Below the pieces are notes generated by a model that was not told where the DNA came from, ran no database searches, and saw only the letters and a list, made by a program, of their open reading frames with translations. From Nocardia asteroides (GTDB lineage: Bacteria; Actinomycetota; Actinomycetes; Mycobacteriales; Mycobacteriaceae): DNA of 64,000 nucleotides. The stretch spans positions 4,526,001-4,590,000 of the forward strand of contig NZ_CP089214.1 of assembly GCF_021183625.1 (NCBI RefSeq), given 5' to 3'. Shown piece by piece: positions 47,786-56,472 of the stretch (the stretch's first letter is position 1; each line of letters starts with the position of its first letter). Made by a program: the position numbers and the translations under genes.

Positions 47786-47939
47786 GCGGCGGCGCGCGGG
47801 CGCGATCGGCGCCGCGCGGCAATCACGGGAGTGGGCTGGCCCGGTGGTCGGCAACGGCGCTGCGTGGGACCGAGCGTGCCCGCCGAGCGGCACGGCGCAG
47901 AGTCGCCGGGGCAGTAGCCGGCGTCGCGATACCGGACGA

Positions 47940-48677
47940 TCACAGCGCGAGCGTCAGCCCCACCCCGCCCGCGCAGACCGCGACGACGATCGCGATCGCG
48001 ATGGCGTCCGCCCGGCCGGGGGCGCTGGGGTGCGCGGTCAGCATGCCGGTGCCGCCGCGCGCGGTGATCGCCTCGCCGAGCTCGGCGGCGCGGCGGGTGG
48101 CGACGGCCATGGCTGCGGTGAGGATGTCGACCAGCGGGTTGTCGTCGCCGCGCGGGACGACCGCGGTGCGCGGCCGGAGCCTGCGGGCGGCGCGCAGCAC
48201 CCGGATCTCTTCCAGCAGCAGCGGCAGGCTGCGCAGGGTGAGCGCGACCACCACGGCCCACTCGTCCACCGGCAACCGCAGGCGACGCAGCGGCCTGCCG
48301 AGTTTGGCCAGCGCGGGCGCGATCTCGCCCATCGGGGTGGTCCAGGCGATCAGGAACGACGCCGCGACCAGGACCACGCCGAAGGCGAAGATCTGCAGGT
48401 AGCGCAGCACCGCGCTCGCGCCGATCGGCAGGTTGATCAGCGCCCCGGCCAGCACGAGCGCCCAGAACCACCACGGCAGCCTCGGCAGCGTGCGCAGCGG
48501 CAGCCGGGCGACCACCCCGATCGCCACGAGGAACAGCACGAGCGCGCCGAGCACCGGCCAGGACGGCAGCACCATGAGCAGCAGGCTGATCAGGAACGCG
48601 GCGATCATCTTGGTCCCGGCCCAGAGCCGGTGCACCGGGCTGTCGCCGGGCACCCGGCGGAACAACACGAGGCTCAT
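47940..48677 (-). CDS. ECF transporter transmembrane (T) component
   Basis: The 245-residue EcfT protein has 5-6 transmembrane helices and two Arg-containing coupling motifs (VALTLRSLPLLLEEIRVLRAARRLR and the ATRRAAELGEAITARG end). It connects the S component to the ATPases. ATG 48677 overlaps the stop of the upstream ATPase gene (ATGA). The pair corresponds to Rv2325c-Rv2326c. The transported vitamin or metal is not evident. Confidence 0.9.
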   Translation of the reverse strand: MSLVLFRRVPGDSPVHRLWAGTKMIAAFLISLLLMVLPSWPVLGALVLFLVAIGVVARLPLRTLPRLPWWFWALVLAGALINLPIGASAVLRYLQIFAFGVVLVAASFLIAWTTPMGEIAPALAKLGRPLRRLRLPVDEWAVVVALTLRSLPLLLEEIRVLRAARRLRPRTAVVPRGDDNPLVDILTAAMAVATRRAAELGEAITARGGTGMLTAHPSAPGRADAIAIAIVVAVCAGGVGLTLAL

Positions 48678-50788
48678 CGCTGCCCTCCGTCCACGCCGAG
48701 CGCGGTGCCGGGCCGGAACTGCGGCGCGGGCGCGGGCACCGGTTCGTGCGCCGTCTCCGGGATCCGGCCCTGCTCCAAGTGCACGGTGCGGTCGCAGACG
48801 GCGGCCATGTCGTCCACGTCGTGCGAGATGACGATGAGCGTGTGCCCGGCGTCGCGCAGCCGGGCGAGCAGCTCGACGATATCGGCGCGGCCCTGCGGGT
48901 CGAGCCCGGCGAGCGGCTCGTCCAGCACCACCACCTGCGGCCCGCTCGCCACGATGGCGGCGAGCACCACCCGCTTGGCCTGGCCGCCGCTGAGCTCCTC
49001 GATCGAGCGCGCGGCCATGGCGCGGTCCAGCCCGACGGCGTCCAGCGCCCGCCCGACCGCGCCGGAGCCGGTGGCCCGGCCGCCCCAGTCCGCGATCTCC
49101 TCGCCGACCCGCTGCCGCTGCAGCTGCAGCCGGGAGTGCTGGAAGGCCAGCGCCACCCGCCCGATCTGCTTGCTCACCGCCTTGCCCGCGAGGTCGCAGC
49201 GGCCCGCGCTCGGCTCGACCAGCCCGGCCATGATCCAGGCCAGCGTCGACTTGCCGGAGCCGTTGCCGCCGACCACGAGCAGCGCCTCGCCGCGGCGCAC
49301 GGTCAGGTCGATGCCGTGCAGCGCGGGCGTCTCCCACGGGGTGCCGCGGTTGTAGGTGTGGCGCACGTCGCGCAGCTCGAGCACCAGCGGGCCCATGGGC
49401 GCGCTGCGCCGGTCGTCGGCGGGGCGGCGCCAGCTGGGCAGGTGCTCGACGGTGCGGCGCCAGCTGGGCAGGTGCTCGACGGTGCGGCCGTCGGCCAGGT
49501 GCACCACCCGGTCGGCGGCCGCGGCATCGGCCTCGTGGTGGGTCACCAGCACGACGGCCATCGGGTGCCGCTTCGGCAGCCCGCCGAGCAGCGCGACGAG
49601 TTCGCGCCTGCCCTGCGGGTCGATCATCGAGGTCGCCTCGTCGGCGATGAGCAGCGCGGGCCGTCTGGCCAGCGCCGCGGCCACCGCGAGCCGCTGCTGC
49701 TGGCCGCCGGAGAGCGCGGCGGTCTCCCGCTCGCCGAACCCGGCCAGCCCGACCTCGGTGAGCAGCGCGGCCACGTCGATCTCGGCGGCGCGCTCGGCGG
49801 AGAGCCCCCAGACCACGTCGTCGGCGACGAGCACGCCGAGCGTCTGGCTCTCCGGCCGCTGCAGCACCAGCGCGGTGCCGCCGAGGTGCCCGAGCCCGGC
49901 CGAGCCGGGCCGGGAGACCGCGCCCGCCGTCGGCGGCCTGCCCGCGAGCAGCCTGGTCAGCGTGGACTTCCCGGAGCCGTTGTGCCCGACGACGGCGACG
50001 AACTCGCCCTCCGCCACGGTGAGGTCGATGCCGTGCAGCGCGTCGGCGGTGGCGCCGGGGTAGCGGTAGCCGACGCCGTGCATGGTCACCGGCAGCGGCG
50101 CGATCGGGCGGTCGTCCGGCGGGGCGTCGAGGCGGTCCCGGCTCGGCAGCCAGGCCAGCCGGTCGAGCACCTCGCCGAGCACGTACCAGGAGAGCGCGGC
50201 GGCGGCCAGCATGCCCGCGAGCACACTGACGCCGATGAACAGCCACCACCAGCGCAGCACCAGGTCGGCGCCGTCGGCGATCCACCGGCCGACCGCCTCG
50301 GACCAGGGCTGCCGCGCGGTGAGGTTCGCCAGCCCGCGGCTGGTGTTGCGGATGGTGTCGAAGAAGAGCTCGCGCAGCGACGCGAAGAGGAAGAGCATGC
50401 CGACCGAGAACGCCGCCCAGACCACCCCGGTCAGCGCGGCGAGGCCGAGCACGGTGAACAGCCCGCCGCCGCGGCGCTTGACGATGCCGATGATGCCGCC
50501 GAGCGTCGCGGTCGCGGCCAGCCCGACGGCGGGGGCGACGCCCGCCGCGACGAAGGTCACCAGCGCGGCGGCCACCGAGGCGGTGGCGAGCGCGCGCAGC
50601 CGGTAGCGGTGCGCGATCATGCCGAGCGGCACCGCCGCCACCATCTGCAGCGCGGCCGCGAACGGCACCACCGCGCCGACCGTGATCAACCCGACCGTCA
50701 TGCCGCCGAGTACCGCCCCCGTTGCCAGCTCGATGGGGCGCAGCGGGCCGTGCGCCGCGGGGGTGGCGCTCGGGGACAGTTCGGTCAC
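48674..50788 (-). CDS. ECF transporter: fused S-like membrane domain and two ABC ATPases
   Basis: The 704-residue protein begins with an integral membrane region of 5-6 helices (about 15-210) resembling an S component. Two complete ABC ATPase domains follow. The first has VGHNGSGKSTL, LSGGQQQR and LIADEAT; the second has VGGNGSGKSTL, LSGGQAKR and VVLDEPLAGLDPQG. GTG 50788 (TELSPSATPAAHG) is the probable start. The linker between the ATPases contains a 10-residue exact tandem duplication, TVEHLPSWRR. It forms an operon with the T component. Substrate unknown. Confidence 0.9.
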   Translation of the reverse strand: MTELSPSATPAAHGPLRPIELATGAVLGGMTVGLITVGAVVPFAAALQMVAAVPLGMIAHRYRLRALATASVAAALVTFVAAGVAPAVGLAATATLGGIIGIVKRRGGGLFTVLGLAALTGVVWAAFSVGMLFLFASLRELFFDTIRNTSRGLANLTARQPWSEAVGRWIADGADLVLRWWWLFIGVSVLAGMLAAAALSWYVLGEVLDRLAWLPSRDRLDAPPDDRPIAPLPVTMHGVGYRYPGATADALHGIDLTVAEGEFVAVVGHNGSGKSTLTRLLAGRPPTAGAVSRPGSAGLGHLGGTALVLQRPESQTLGVLVADDVVWGLSAERAAEIDVAALLTEVGLAGFGERETAALSGGQQQRLAVAAALARRPALLIADEATSMIDPQGRRELVALLGGLPKRHPMAVVLVTHHEADAAAADRVVHLADGRTVEHLPSWRRTVEHLPSWRRPADDRRSAPMGPLVLELRDVRHTYNRGTPWETPALHGIDLTVRRGEALLVVGGNGSGKSTLAWIMAGLVEPSAGRCDLAGKAVSKQIGRVALAFQHSRLQLQRQRVGEEIADWGGRATGSGAVGRALDAVGLDRAMAARSIEELSGGQAKRVVLAAIVASGPQVVVLDEPLAGLDPQGRADIVELLARLRDAGHTLIVISHDVDDMAAVCDRTVHLEQGRIPETAHEPVPAPAPQFRPGTALGVDGGQR
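49424..49483. repeat. 30-bp perfect tandem duplication inside the ECF ATPase gene
   Basis: Positions 49424-49453 and 49454-49483 are identical, adding ten residues (TVEHLPSWRR) in frame to the linker between the two ATPase domains. The lack of any difference points to a recent slippage event. Confidence 0.95.
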
Positions 50789-50820
50789 GGGACAAGTCTG
50801 CCAGTCACGTAGGTCTTGCA

Positions 50821-50850
50821 TCCATGCGCATGTACGCATATTTTGGACCG
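50821..50850. promoter_or_regulatory. promoter/operator of the cation efflux gene
   Basis: Just upstream of the CDF start, ATGCG (50824-50828) and CGCAT (50835-50839) form an inverted repeat with a 6-bp spacer. A TATTTT box at 50839-50844 lies 6 bp before the GTG, as expected for a leaderless message. A repressor bound to the repeat would cover the promoter. A metal-responsive regulator is inference. Confidence 0.45.
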
Positions 50851-51774
50851 GTGGGACACGATCACGCGCACGGACCTGGGCTCGCACACGCGGAGAGCGC
50901 CTCCGCGAAGTACGTCGTGCGGCTCGCGCTCGCACTCGGTATCGGGCTGGCGGTCATGCTGGCCGAGGGCGCCGTCGCGATCGCCACCGGCTCGCTGGCG
51001 CTGCTCTCCGATGCCGCGCACGTCTTCACCGACGTGCTCGGCATCGGCATGGCGCTGACCGCGATCCTCTTCGCCAAGCGGAGCAGACCGACCTTCACCC
51101 GCACCTTCGGCTACTACCGGGCCGAGGTCTTCGCCTCGCTGACGAACGCGCTGCTGCTCTTCGGCGTCGCGGGTTACGTGCTCTACGAGGCGATCTCGCG
51201 GATCGGCGAGCCGCCGGAGGTGCCCGCGGTGCCGGTGCTCGTGGTCGGGCTGATCGGCCTGGTCGCCAATATCGCCGCCTTCCTGCTGCTGCGCTCGGGC
51301 GCGGAGGAGAGCCTCGCGGTGCGCGGCGCCTACCTGGAGGTGCTGGCCGACCTGCTCGGCTCGGTCGGCGTCTTGATCTCCGCGATCGTCACGCTGACCA
51401 CCGGGTGGCGCTACGCGGACATCATCGTCGGCGTCGCGATCGGGCTCTGGGTGCTGCCCCGCACGTACCTGCTGGCCAAGCGCTCGCTGCGGATCCTCTT
51501 CCAGCACAGCCCGGAGGGGCTTGACGTCGCCGAGGTCGCCGCGGCGCTCGCCGGCCTGGACGGCGTGGCCGACGTGCACGACCTGCACGTCTGGACGCTC
51601 ACCTCCGGCATGGAGGTGGCCTCCGCGCACATCACGACCTCGGCCGGGTACTCCGGCGACGACGTGCTGCGGTCCGCGCAGCACGTGCTCGCCGAGCGGT
51701 TCCGGATCGAGCACGCGACGCTGCAGGTGGAGAGCACGGACAGCGCGAAGCGGTGCTCCGAGCTGTCCTGGTGA
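50851..51774 (+). CDS. cation diffusion facilitator (heavy-metal efflux)
   Basis: The 307-residue protein begins with a His-rich GHDHAHGPG. It has six transmembrane helices and the metal site HxxxD in LLSDAAHVFTDVLG (His57, Asp61). The second site in helix 5 reads ExxxD (Glu163, Asp167 in YLEVLADLLGSVGV) instead of the usual HxxxD. A C-terminal cytoplasmic metallochaperone-like domain follows (VHDLHVWTLTSGM). It exports Zn, Cd, Co or a similar ion in exchange for protons. GTG 50851 is favoured by the TATTTT box; ATGs at 50824 and 50830 are less likely. Confidence 0.9.
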   Translation: MGHDHAHGPGLAHAESASAKYVVRLALALGIGLAVMLAEGAVAIATGSLALLSDAAHVFTDVLGIGMALTAILFAKRSRPTFTRTFGYYRAEVFASLTNALLLFGVAGYVLYEAISRIGEPPEVPAVPVLVVGLIGLVANIAAFLLLRSGAEESLAVRGAYLEVLADLLGSVGVLISAIVTLTTGWRYADIIVGVAIGLWVLPRTYLLAKRSLRILFQHSPEGLDVAEVAAALAGLDGVADVHDLHVWTLTSGMEVASAHITTSAGYSGDDVLRSAQHVLAERFRIEHATLQVESTDSAKRCSELSW

Positions 51775-51831
51775 GCACCGATCCGGCCATCCGGCGGACC
51801 GGGGCGGGGTTGCCCGGACATAATGTGCGGC

Positions 51832-52896
51832 GTGGGGCGGGTACTCGATCCGGGCGTTCGGGACTGGAATTTTCCGCGCGGGGTGGCGAGCGTGGCGCTG
51901 ATGGCCGGCTACGCCGCGGAGCACGGCGTGCCCGCGGCCCGGGTGCTCGCGGGGACGCCGCTCACCCCGGAGCTGGTCCGTAACCCGGACGCGCAGATCG
52001 ACGCCCGCACCGAGCTCGCCGTCGTGCGCAACCTGGTGCGCGCCTTCGACGATCACCCCGCGCTCGGGGTGCGGGTGGGGTCGCGCTACCGGATCACCAC
52101 CTTCGGCATCTTCGGCTTCGCCTGCGTCAGCAGCCCGACGCTCGGCGAGGCGATCGAGCTCGCGCTGCGCTACCTGGAGCTCTCCTTCACCTTCTGTATC
52201 CCGGTGGCGCACTGGAGCGACGGCGAGTTCGTCGCGGTGGTCCACGACGAGGCGGTCCCCGCCGACGTGCGGCGCTTCCTGGTCGAGCGGGACGTCGCCG
52301 CCATGCACCGCATGCTGAGCGACCTGATCGGCCGCCCGCTCCCGCTCACCAGGGCCGAATTCCACTACCCGGCGCCGCGGGATCCGGCGCCGCTGCGCGC
52401 CGTCACCGGCATCGACCCGGCCTTCGGCCGCCCGGAGAACCTCTTCGCCGTCGACCCGCGCGTGCTGGACCAGCCGCTCCCGCTGGCCGACCCGAACACC
52501 TGGGCCATGTGCCTGAACCAGTGCCGCGACCTGGTGCACCGGCGCCGGGCGCGCACCGGGATCGCCGCCGAGGTGAGGGCGCGGCTGGTCCCCGGCGACG
52601 CCGCCGGTTTCACCGCACCGCCCGGGATCGACACCGTGGCCAGGGATCTCGCCATGAGCACCCGCACGCTGCGGCGCAGACTCGACGCCGCGGGAACGAG
52701 CTACCGCGCGCTGCTGGACGAGGTGCGGCGGGCGCTCGCGGAGGAGATGCTCACCGCGACTCCGCTGTCGGTGAGCGATGTGGCGATCCGGCTCGGGTAC
52801 GCCGAATCGTCCACGTTCATCCACGCTTTCAAGCGCTGGACCGGGCTGACCCCCGCGGTCTACCGGCGGGTCCGCTCCGGCCGCGGCCCGCGGTAG
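51832..52896 (+). CDS. AraC family transcriptional regulator
   Basis: The 354-residue product has an N-terminal AraC-type ligand domain (FGFACVSSPTLGEAIELALRYLEL) and two C-terminal helix-turn-helix motifs (TVARDLAMSTRTLRRRLDAAG and SVSDVAIRLGYAESSTFIHAFKRWTGLTP). It resembles OruR/MmsR-like regulators found beside lipid genes. The CATAAT box at 51819-51824 makes GTG 51832 the best leaderless start; ATG 51823 would lie within the -10 element. Targets unknown; the neighbouring minus-strand catalase-like gene is convergent. Confidence 0.9.
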   Translation: MGRVLDPGVRDWNFPRGVASVALMAGYAAEHGVPAARVLAGTPLTPELVRNPDAQIDARTELAVVRNLVRAFDDHPALGVRVGSRYRITTFGIFGFACVSSPTLGEAIELALRYLELSFTFCIPVAHWSDGEFVAVVHDEAVPADVRRFLVERDVAAMHRMLSDLIGRPLPLTRAEFHYPAPRDPAPLRAVTGIDPAFGRPENLFAVDPRVLDQPLPLADPNTWAMCLNQCRDLVHRRRARTGIAAEVRARLVPGDAAGFTAPPGIDTVARDLAMSTRTLRRRLDAAGTSYRALLDEVRRALAEEMLTATPLSVSDVAIRLGYAESSTFIHAFKRWTGLTPAVYRRVRSGRGPR

Positions 52897-52899
52897 GGG

Positions 52900-53631
52900 C
52901 TACGCCCCCTCGCCGCGGCCGCGGCGGCTGCCGGTGTAGGCGATCTCGCGGATCCGGCCCACCGCCTTCGGCACCATCACCACGTTCTGCGGGGCGTTCA
53001 GCATGGGGTCGAAGTAGTCGGTGCGCTGCTCGGCGGGCTCGGCGGGGCGCAGCGTGAGGGTGGCGATGTGCTGCTTGGGGTTCCCGAGGCCGGAGGCGTA
53101 GAGCCGGAAGGTGGCCAGGTTGTCGCGCAGGTGCTCGGCGAGGTCGGCGATGGAGGCCGAGTTCGGCTGGCCCGGGTCGGGCTCGGCGAAGATCCAGATC
53201 GGGTTGGAGTTGCCGAACCGGTACGGCACCAGGCTGCCGTAGCGGGCGCTGCCCCAGCCCCGGGTGAGCGTCACCAGCAGCCGCCCGACCAGGCTCTCGC
53301 CGGTGGTGGCGAGCGCGAAGTCCCACGGCTTGTCGTCGTGGTCGAGCACCCGGAAGGCGAGGCCGAGGATGTCCGGCCAGCCGTTCGGGGTGCCGGTGCC
53401 CTTGGAGAGCCGCGCGATCACCGCACGCTCGCCGGAGCCGAAGATCGCCTCGAACTCGGGCTCGGCGTGCAGCCTGCCCGCCAATTCGAGGCCGTCCGGG
53501 TGAAAGACCCGGGCGTGCCGCAGCCGGGCGCCGATGGCGAAGGCGCCGCGCAGCGCGGCCGCCGGGAGCTCGGCCACCTTGGCTACCGGGGCGGTGGGGG
53601 AGGTGAGAGTGGGCAGCGTGAGGCTGGGCAT
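52900..53631 (-). CDS. small catalase-fold-like protein (often annotated phosphodiesterase)
   Basis: The 243-residue protein shares the catalase superfamily pattern ARVFHPDGLELAGRL, VIARLSKGTGTPNGWPDILGLAFRV and LVPYRFGNSNPIWIF. It lacks the long C-terminal half with the haem-ligand Tyr motif of true catalases. Database entries of this type are, as I recall, named phosphodiesterase, with little support. No signal peptide. ATG 53631. Enzymatic activity is uncertain. Confidence 0.6.
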   Translation of the reverse strand: MPSLTLPTLTSPTAPVAKVAELPAAALRGAFAIGARLRHARVFHPDGLELAGRLHAEPEFEAIFGSGERAVIARLSKGTGTPNGWPDILGLAFRVLDHDDKPWDFALATTGESLVGRLLVTLTRGWGSARYGSLVPYRFGNSNPIWIFAEPDPGQPNSASIADLAEHLRDNLATFRLYASGLGNPKQHIATLTLRPAEPAEQRTDYFDPMLNAPQNVVMVPKAVGRIREIAYTGSRRGRGEGA

Positions 53632-53716
53632 GCTCGGCCCTTTCCGTCGGTTCGGGGAGCGTCGTCGCTGATTCCTCCCCCGATTGCCCCGCGCCCGGAG
53701 CGGTAAACGGCGCCGC

Positions 53717-54502
53717 TCAGTCCGGCTGCACGCTCACCCGGCCGCCCGCCGGGACCGTCCGGAAGTGCGTGACCAGGCGATATGTCCCGTCCTCTGCCCG
53801 ATCGACGACGTGCAGCGCGTAGCCGGGGTCGGGGGCGTAGTCCATGACGTGGTCCGGGGCTTCCAGCTCCCACGCGCCGCGCAGCACCGAGGCCGTGCTC
53901 GGGCCGACCACCAGCGGCTTGCCCGCGAACTGTGCCGCGATCGGGGAGTGCGCGTGCCCGGCGAGCACCCCGGCGACCCGGTCGCTGCCCGCCACGATGG
54001 CGGCCAGCGGGGCCGGGTCGGCGAGCGCGATGGCGTCCACGACGGGGCTGTGCAGCCGGACCGGCGGATGGTGCAGCGCCAGCAGGACCGGGCCGTCGCC
54101 GTCGGCGAGGGTGGCGCGCAGCCAGGCGTAGGTATCGGCGCTCAGCCCACCGCCCGGCTCGCCGGGGATGGTCGAGTCGAGTACCACGACGGTCAGCTCG
54201 CCGATCCGGTGCACCTGGTTCAGCGGGTCGTCCGAGGGGCGGGTGCCGAGCAGGTCGGCGCGGAGCGCGGCGCGGTCGTCGTGGTTGCCCGCGGCGACGA
54301 CGAGCGGGAGATCGGTGCGCAGCGCCCGCGCGGCCTGGGCGTACTGCTCCGGCTTGCCCGCGTCGGTGATGTCGCCGGTGTGCACGATCGCGGCGGGCGG
54401 CTGCCGGAGCCCGGCCAGGTGGGCGAGGACCCGCGCCGCCCGTTCGGCATTGCGGGCGCCGAGATCGAAGTGGGTGTCGCTGACCTGGGCCACCAGGATC
54501 AT
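53717..54502 (-). CDS. calcineurin-like phosphoesterase, CpdA/Rv0805-like
   Basis: The 261-residue product contains the binuclear metal motifs in order: VSDTHFD, HTGDITDAG, AAGNHDD, LALHHPP and LAGHAHSP. This is the class III cyclic-nucleotide phosphodiesterase arrangement, as in Rv0805. The ATG at 54502 gives ILVAQVSDTHFD; an ATG ten codons earlier is possible. A TAGCCT box on the minus strand near 54569-54574 is a candidate promoter. An adenylate cyclase gene lies ~0.9 kb upstream on the same strand, so cAMP is a plausible substrate. Confidence 0.85.
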   Translation of the reverse strand: MILVAQVSDTHFDLGARNAERAARVLAHLAGLRQPPAAIVHTGDITDAGKPEQYAQAARALRTDLPLVVAAGNHDDRAALRADLLGTRPSDDPLNQVHRIGELTVVVLDSTIPGEPGGGLSADTYAWLRATLADGDGPVLLALHHPPVRLHSPVVDAIALADPAPLAAIVAGSDRVAGVLAGHAHSPIAAQFAGKPLVVGPSTASVLRGAWELEAPDHVMDYAPDPGYALHVVDRAEDGTYRLVTHFRTVPAGGRVSVQPD

Positions 54503-54669
54503 CGGCGTATCGCCTTCCGCGGAAGACCGCATCGTTCGTCGGGAGCCGCCCGGACACCGGGCCCTTCCAGGCTAGAACAGGGGGTGATCCGGGGCCACGG
54601 TGAGGTGGGACACGGTTGGTGAGGAGCTGGTCGGGGTTGTGTTTCACTCCTCGCCGCCGAACTCCGGGC

Positions 54670-55422
54670 TCAGTCGGCCAGCGCTGTCCCGGCGGCGCGG
54701 AGGGCCTCGTCCGGCCGCACGCCCGGTAGGGCGAGCCAGAAGTCCGGGCCCGGGTCGGCGGTGAGCTCGAGCGGTGCGGGCGCGTGGTCGAGGTGCAGTC
54801 GCCACGAGTGCAGGGCGGTGCGCGGCTCCGCCCCGCCGCGGTCGAAGAGCGGATCGCCGACCAGGGCGTGGCCGATCCAGGCCAGGTGTACGCGGATCTG
54901 GTGCCGCCGTCCGGTGATCGGGCGGATCGCGAGCAGGGCCCGCTCGCCCTCCCGGTGCACGGTGTGGAAACGCGTGGTCGACGGGTAGTTCTTGCCGGGA
55001 AGGACGTCGCTGTCCGCCACGGACCAGCGATCATCGATCCGCCGGATCGCCTCGCGCGGCGCCGCGATCCGCACCCGGTTCTTCCGGCCGACGCCGAGCG
55101 GCAGCTCGATGACGCCGTGCTCGGGCAGCTCGGCGCCGGTGACCACCGCGAGGTACGACTTGACCGCCGTGCGCGCCGCGAACTGCTTGGTGAGCGGCCC
55201 GTGCGCGGCGAGCTCCCTGGCCAGCAGCACCAGCCCCGAGGTCACCTTGTCGATGCGGTGCACCGGGTAGAGCGTCTCGCCGGCCGCCCGGGCGAGCTCG
55301 ACCAGGTCGGTGTCGTGCCGCTCCCCGGTCACCGAGATCCCGGCGGGCTTGTTCAACGCCAGCACCGCGTCGTCCTCGAAGAGCAGGCAGGCGCGTCGCA
55401 GGGTCGCCCAGTCGGTATCCAT
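54670..55422 (-). CDS. RluA-family pseudouridine synthase
   Basis: The 250-residue enzyme has LNKPAGISVTG near the N-terminus, the catalytic Asp in PVHRIDKVTSGLVL, and the late RPITGRRHQIRVHLAWIGHALVGDPLFD. It isomerises uridine in rRNA or tRNA; the target is not predictable. No S4 domain is present. ATG 55422. It lies 16 bp downstream of the cyclase gene, so the two are likely cotranscribed. Confidence 0.92.
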   Translation of the reverse strand: MDTDWATLRRACLLFEDDAVLALNKPAGISVTGERHDTDLVELARAAGETLYPVHRIDKVTSGLVLLARELAAHGPLTKQFAARTAVKSYLAVVTGAELPEHGVIELPLGVGRKNRVRIAAPREAIRRIDDRWSVADSDVLPGKNYPSTTRFHTVHREGERALLAIRPITGRRHQIRVHLAWIGHALVGDPLFDRGGAEPRTALHSWRLHLDHAPAPLELTADPGPDFWLALPGVRPDEALRAAGTALAD

Positions 55423-55438
55423 CCGGACGAGCTTAGGA

Positions 55439-56419
55439 TCAGCGCCGTTCGCGGGTGCGCAGCACGTGCGGGCGCAGCCGGTTGAAGCCGCGCACCCGCA
55501 CGCTGCGCAGGTGCCGGATCGAGTACTGCGGCTCGTCGGCCAGCGCGCTCGCCGTCGCGTCGTCGATCAGCACCGTGCCGGGCCGGGCCACGCCGGTGAG
55601 CCGCGCCGCGATGTTCACCACCGAGCCGTAGAGGTCGCCGAAGCGTTGCAGCGCGGGCCCGTAGGCGACCCCGACCCGCAGCTCCGGCGTGCCGCCGACC
55701 ATCATGGTCGACTCCTGGACGGCCAGCGCGATCTTCGCCGCCTGCAGCGGCGTCTCCGCGGCGAACATGACCTCGTCGCCCACGTTCTTGATCACCCAGC
55801 CGCCGTTCTGCGTGATCGCGGCCGTCGTCGTCGACTCGAACGCCTCGAGCAGCATGCCGAGCTCGTCCGGGTGCAGGTGCCTGGTGAGCCGCGTGTAGCC
55901 GACCATGTCGGCGAACCCGACCGCCAGCGTCCGGGTGCTGTCCTCGCTCCCGTTCCCGTCCAGCGACCGGGTGATCGCCGCCGCGAGATGCCGCCGCCAC
56001 GCGTACTTCTGCAGCTCCTCGAACTGCGCCACCGCCGATTCCGTTGCCGCGCGGACACTCTGGGGCGACCCGTCCGAGCGCTCCAGGATCTCCGATGCCA
56101 CCAGCTCGGCCTGCCACTCGGCCAGCCGGGCCATGCTCTGCCCCAGCGTGCGCGCCGCCGCCGCGGCAGCCCGCGAATCGGTCTCCTCGAATACCGCGAG
56201 CCCGCGGAACCCGCGCACCGCGGCGACGTCGGCATCGGTGTACTCCACCGCGTCGTCGGCCCCCGCCGGGAAGCCGAGCGCGCTCCACAGCCGCCGCGTG
56301 GTCTCCGGCTCGACCCCGGCCAGCTGCGCGACCTTCGTGCGGTCGTACCGCCGCTCGCCGTCGAGCAGGTACGTCTCGATGATCGCCCGGGCCTGCTCGG
56401 AATTCTCGGTGGAGACCAT
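55439..56419 (-). CDS. class III adenylate cyclase
   Basis: The 326-residue cytoplasmic protein has an N-terminal helical regulatory domain (1-160, MerR-like start TKVAQLAGVEPETTRRLWSALGF) and a C-terminal class III cyclase domain. Metal aspartates are Asp171 (FADMVGYT) and Asp215 (KNVGDEVMF), and Lys211 is the adenine-recognising Lys. Asn269 and Arg273 (VVNIAARL) are the transition-state residues. The second adenine-selecting position is Ser, as in several mycobacterial cyclases. It resembles Rv2212/Rv1264. ATG 56419. With the nearby phosphoesterase it may set a local cAMP level. Confidence 0.9.
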   Translation of the reverse strand: MVSTENSEQARAIIETYLLDGERRYDRTKVAQLAGVEPETTRRLWSALGFPAGADDAVEYTDADVAAVRGFRGLAVFEETDSRAAAAAARTLGQSMARLAEWQAELVASEILERSDGSPQSVRAATESAVAQFEELQKYAWRRHLAAAITRSLDGNGSEDSTRTLAVGFADMVGYTRLTRHLHPDELGMLLEAFESTTTAAITQNGGWVIKNVGDEVMFAAETPLQAAKIALAVQESTMMVGGTPELRVGVAYGPALQRFGDLYGSVVNIAARLTGVARPGTVLIDDATASALADEPQYSIRHLRSVRVRGFNRLRPHVLRTRERR

Positions 56420-56472
56420 GGGATAACCCTACGGTGCCGGGTGGTCGGTCCGGGAGGGCTCGTGAGAGGTCA

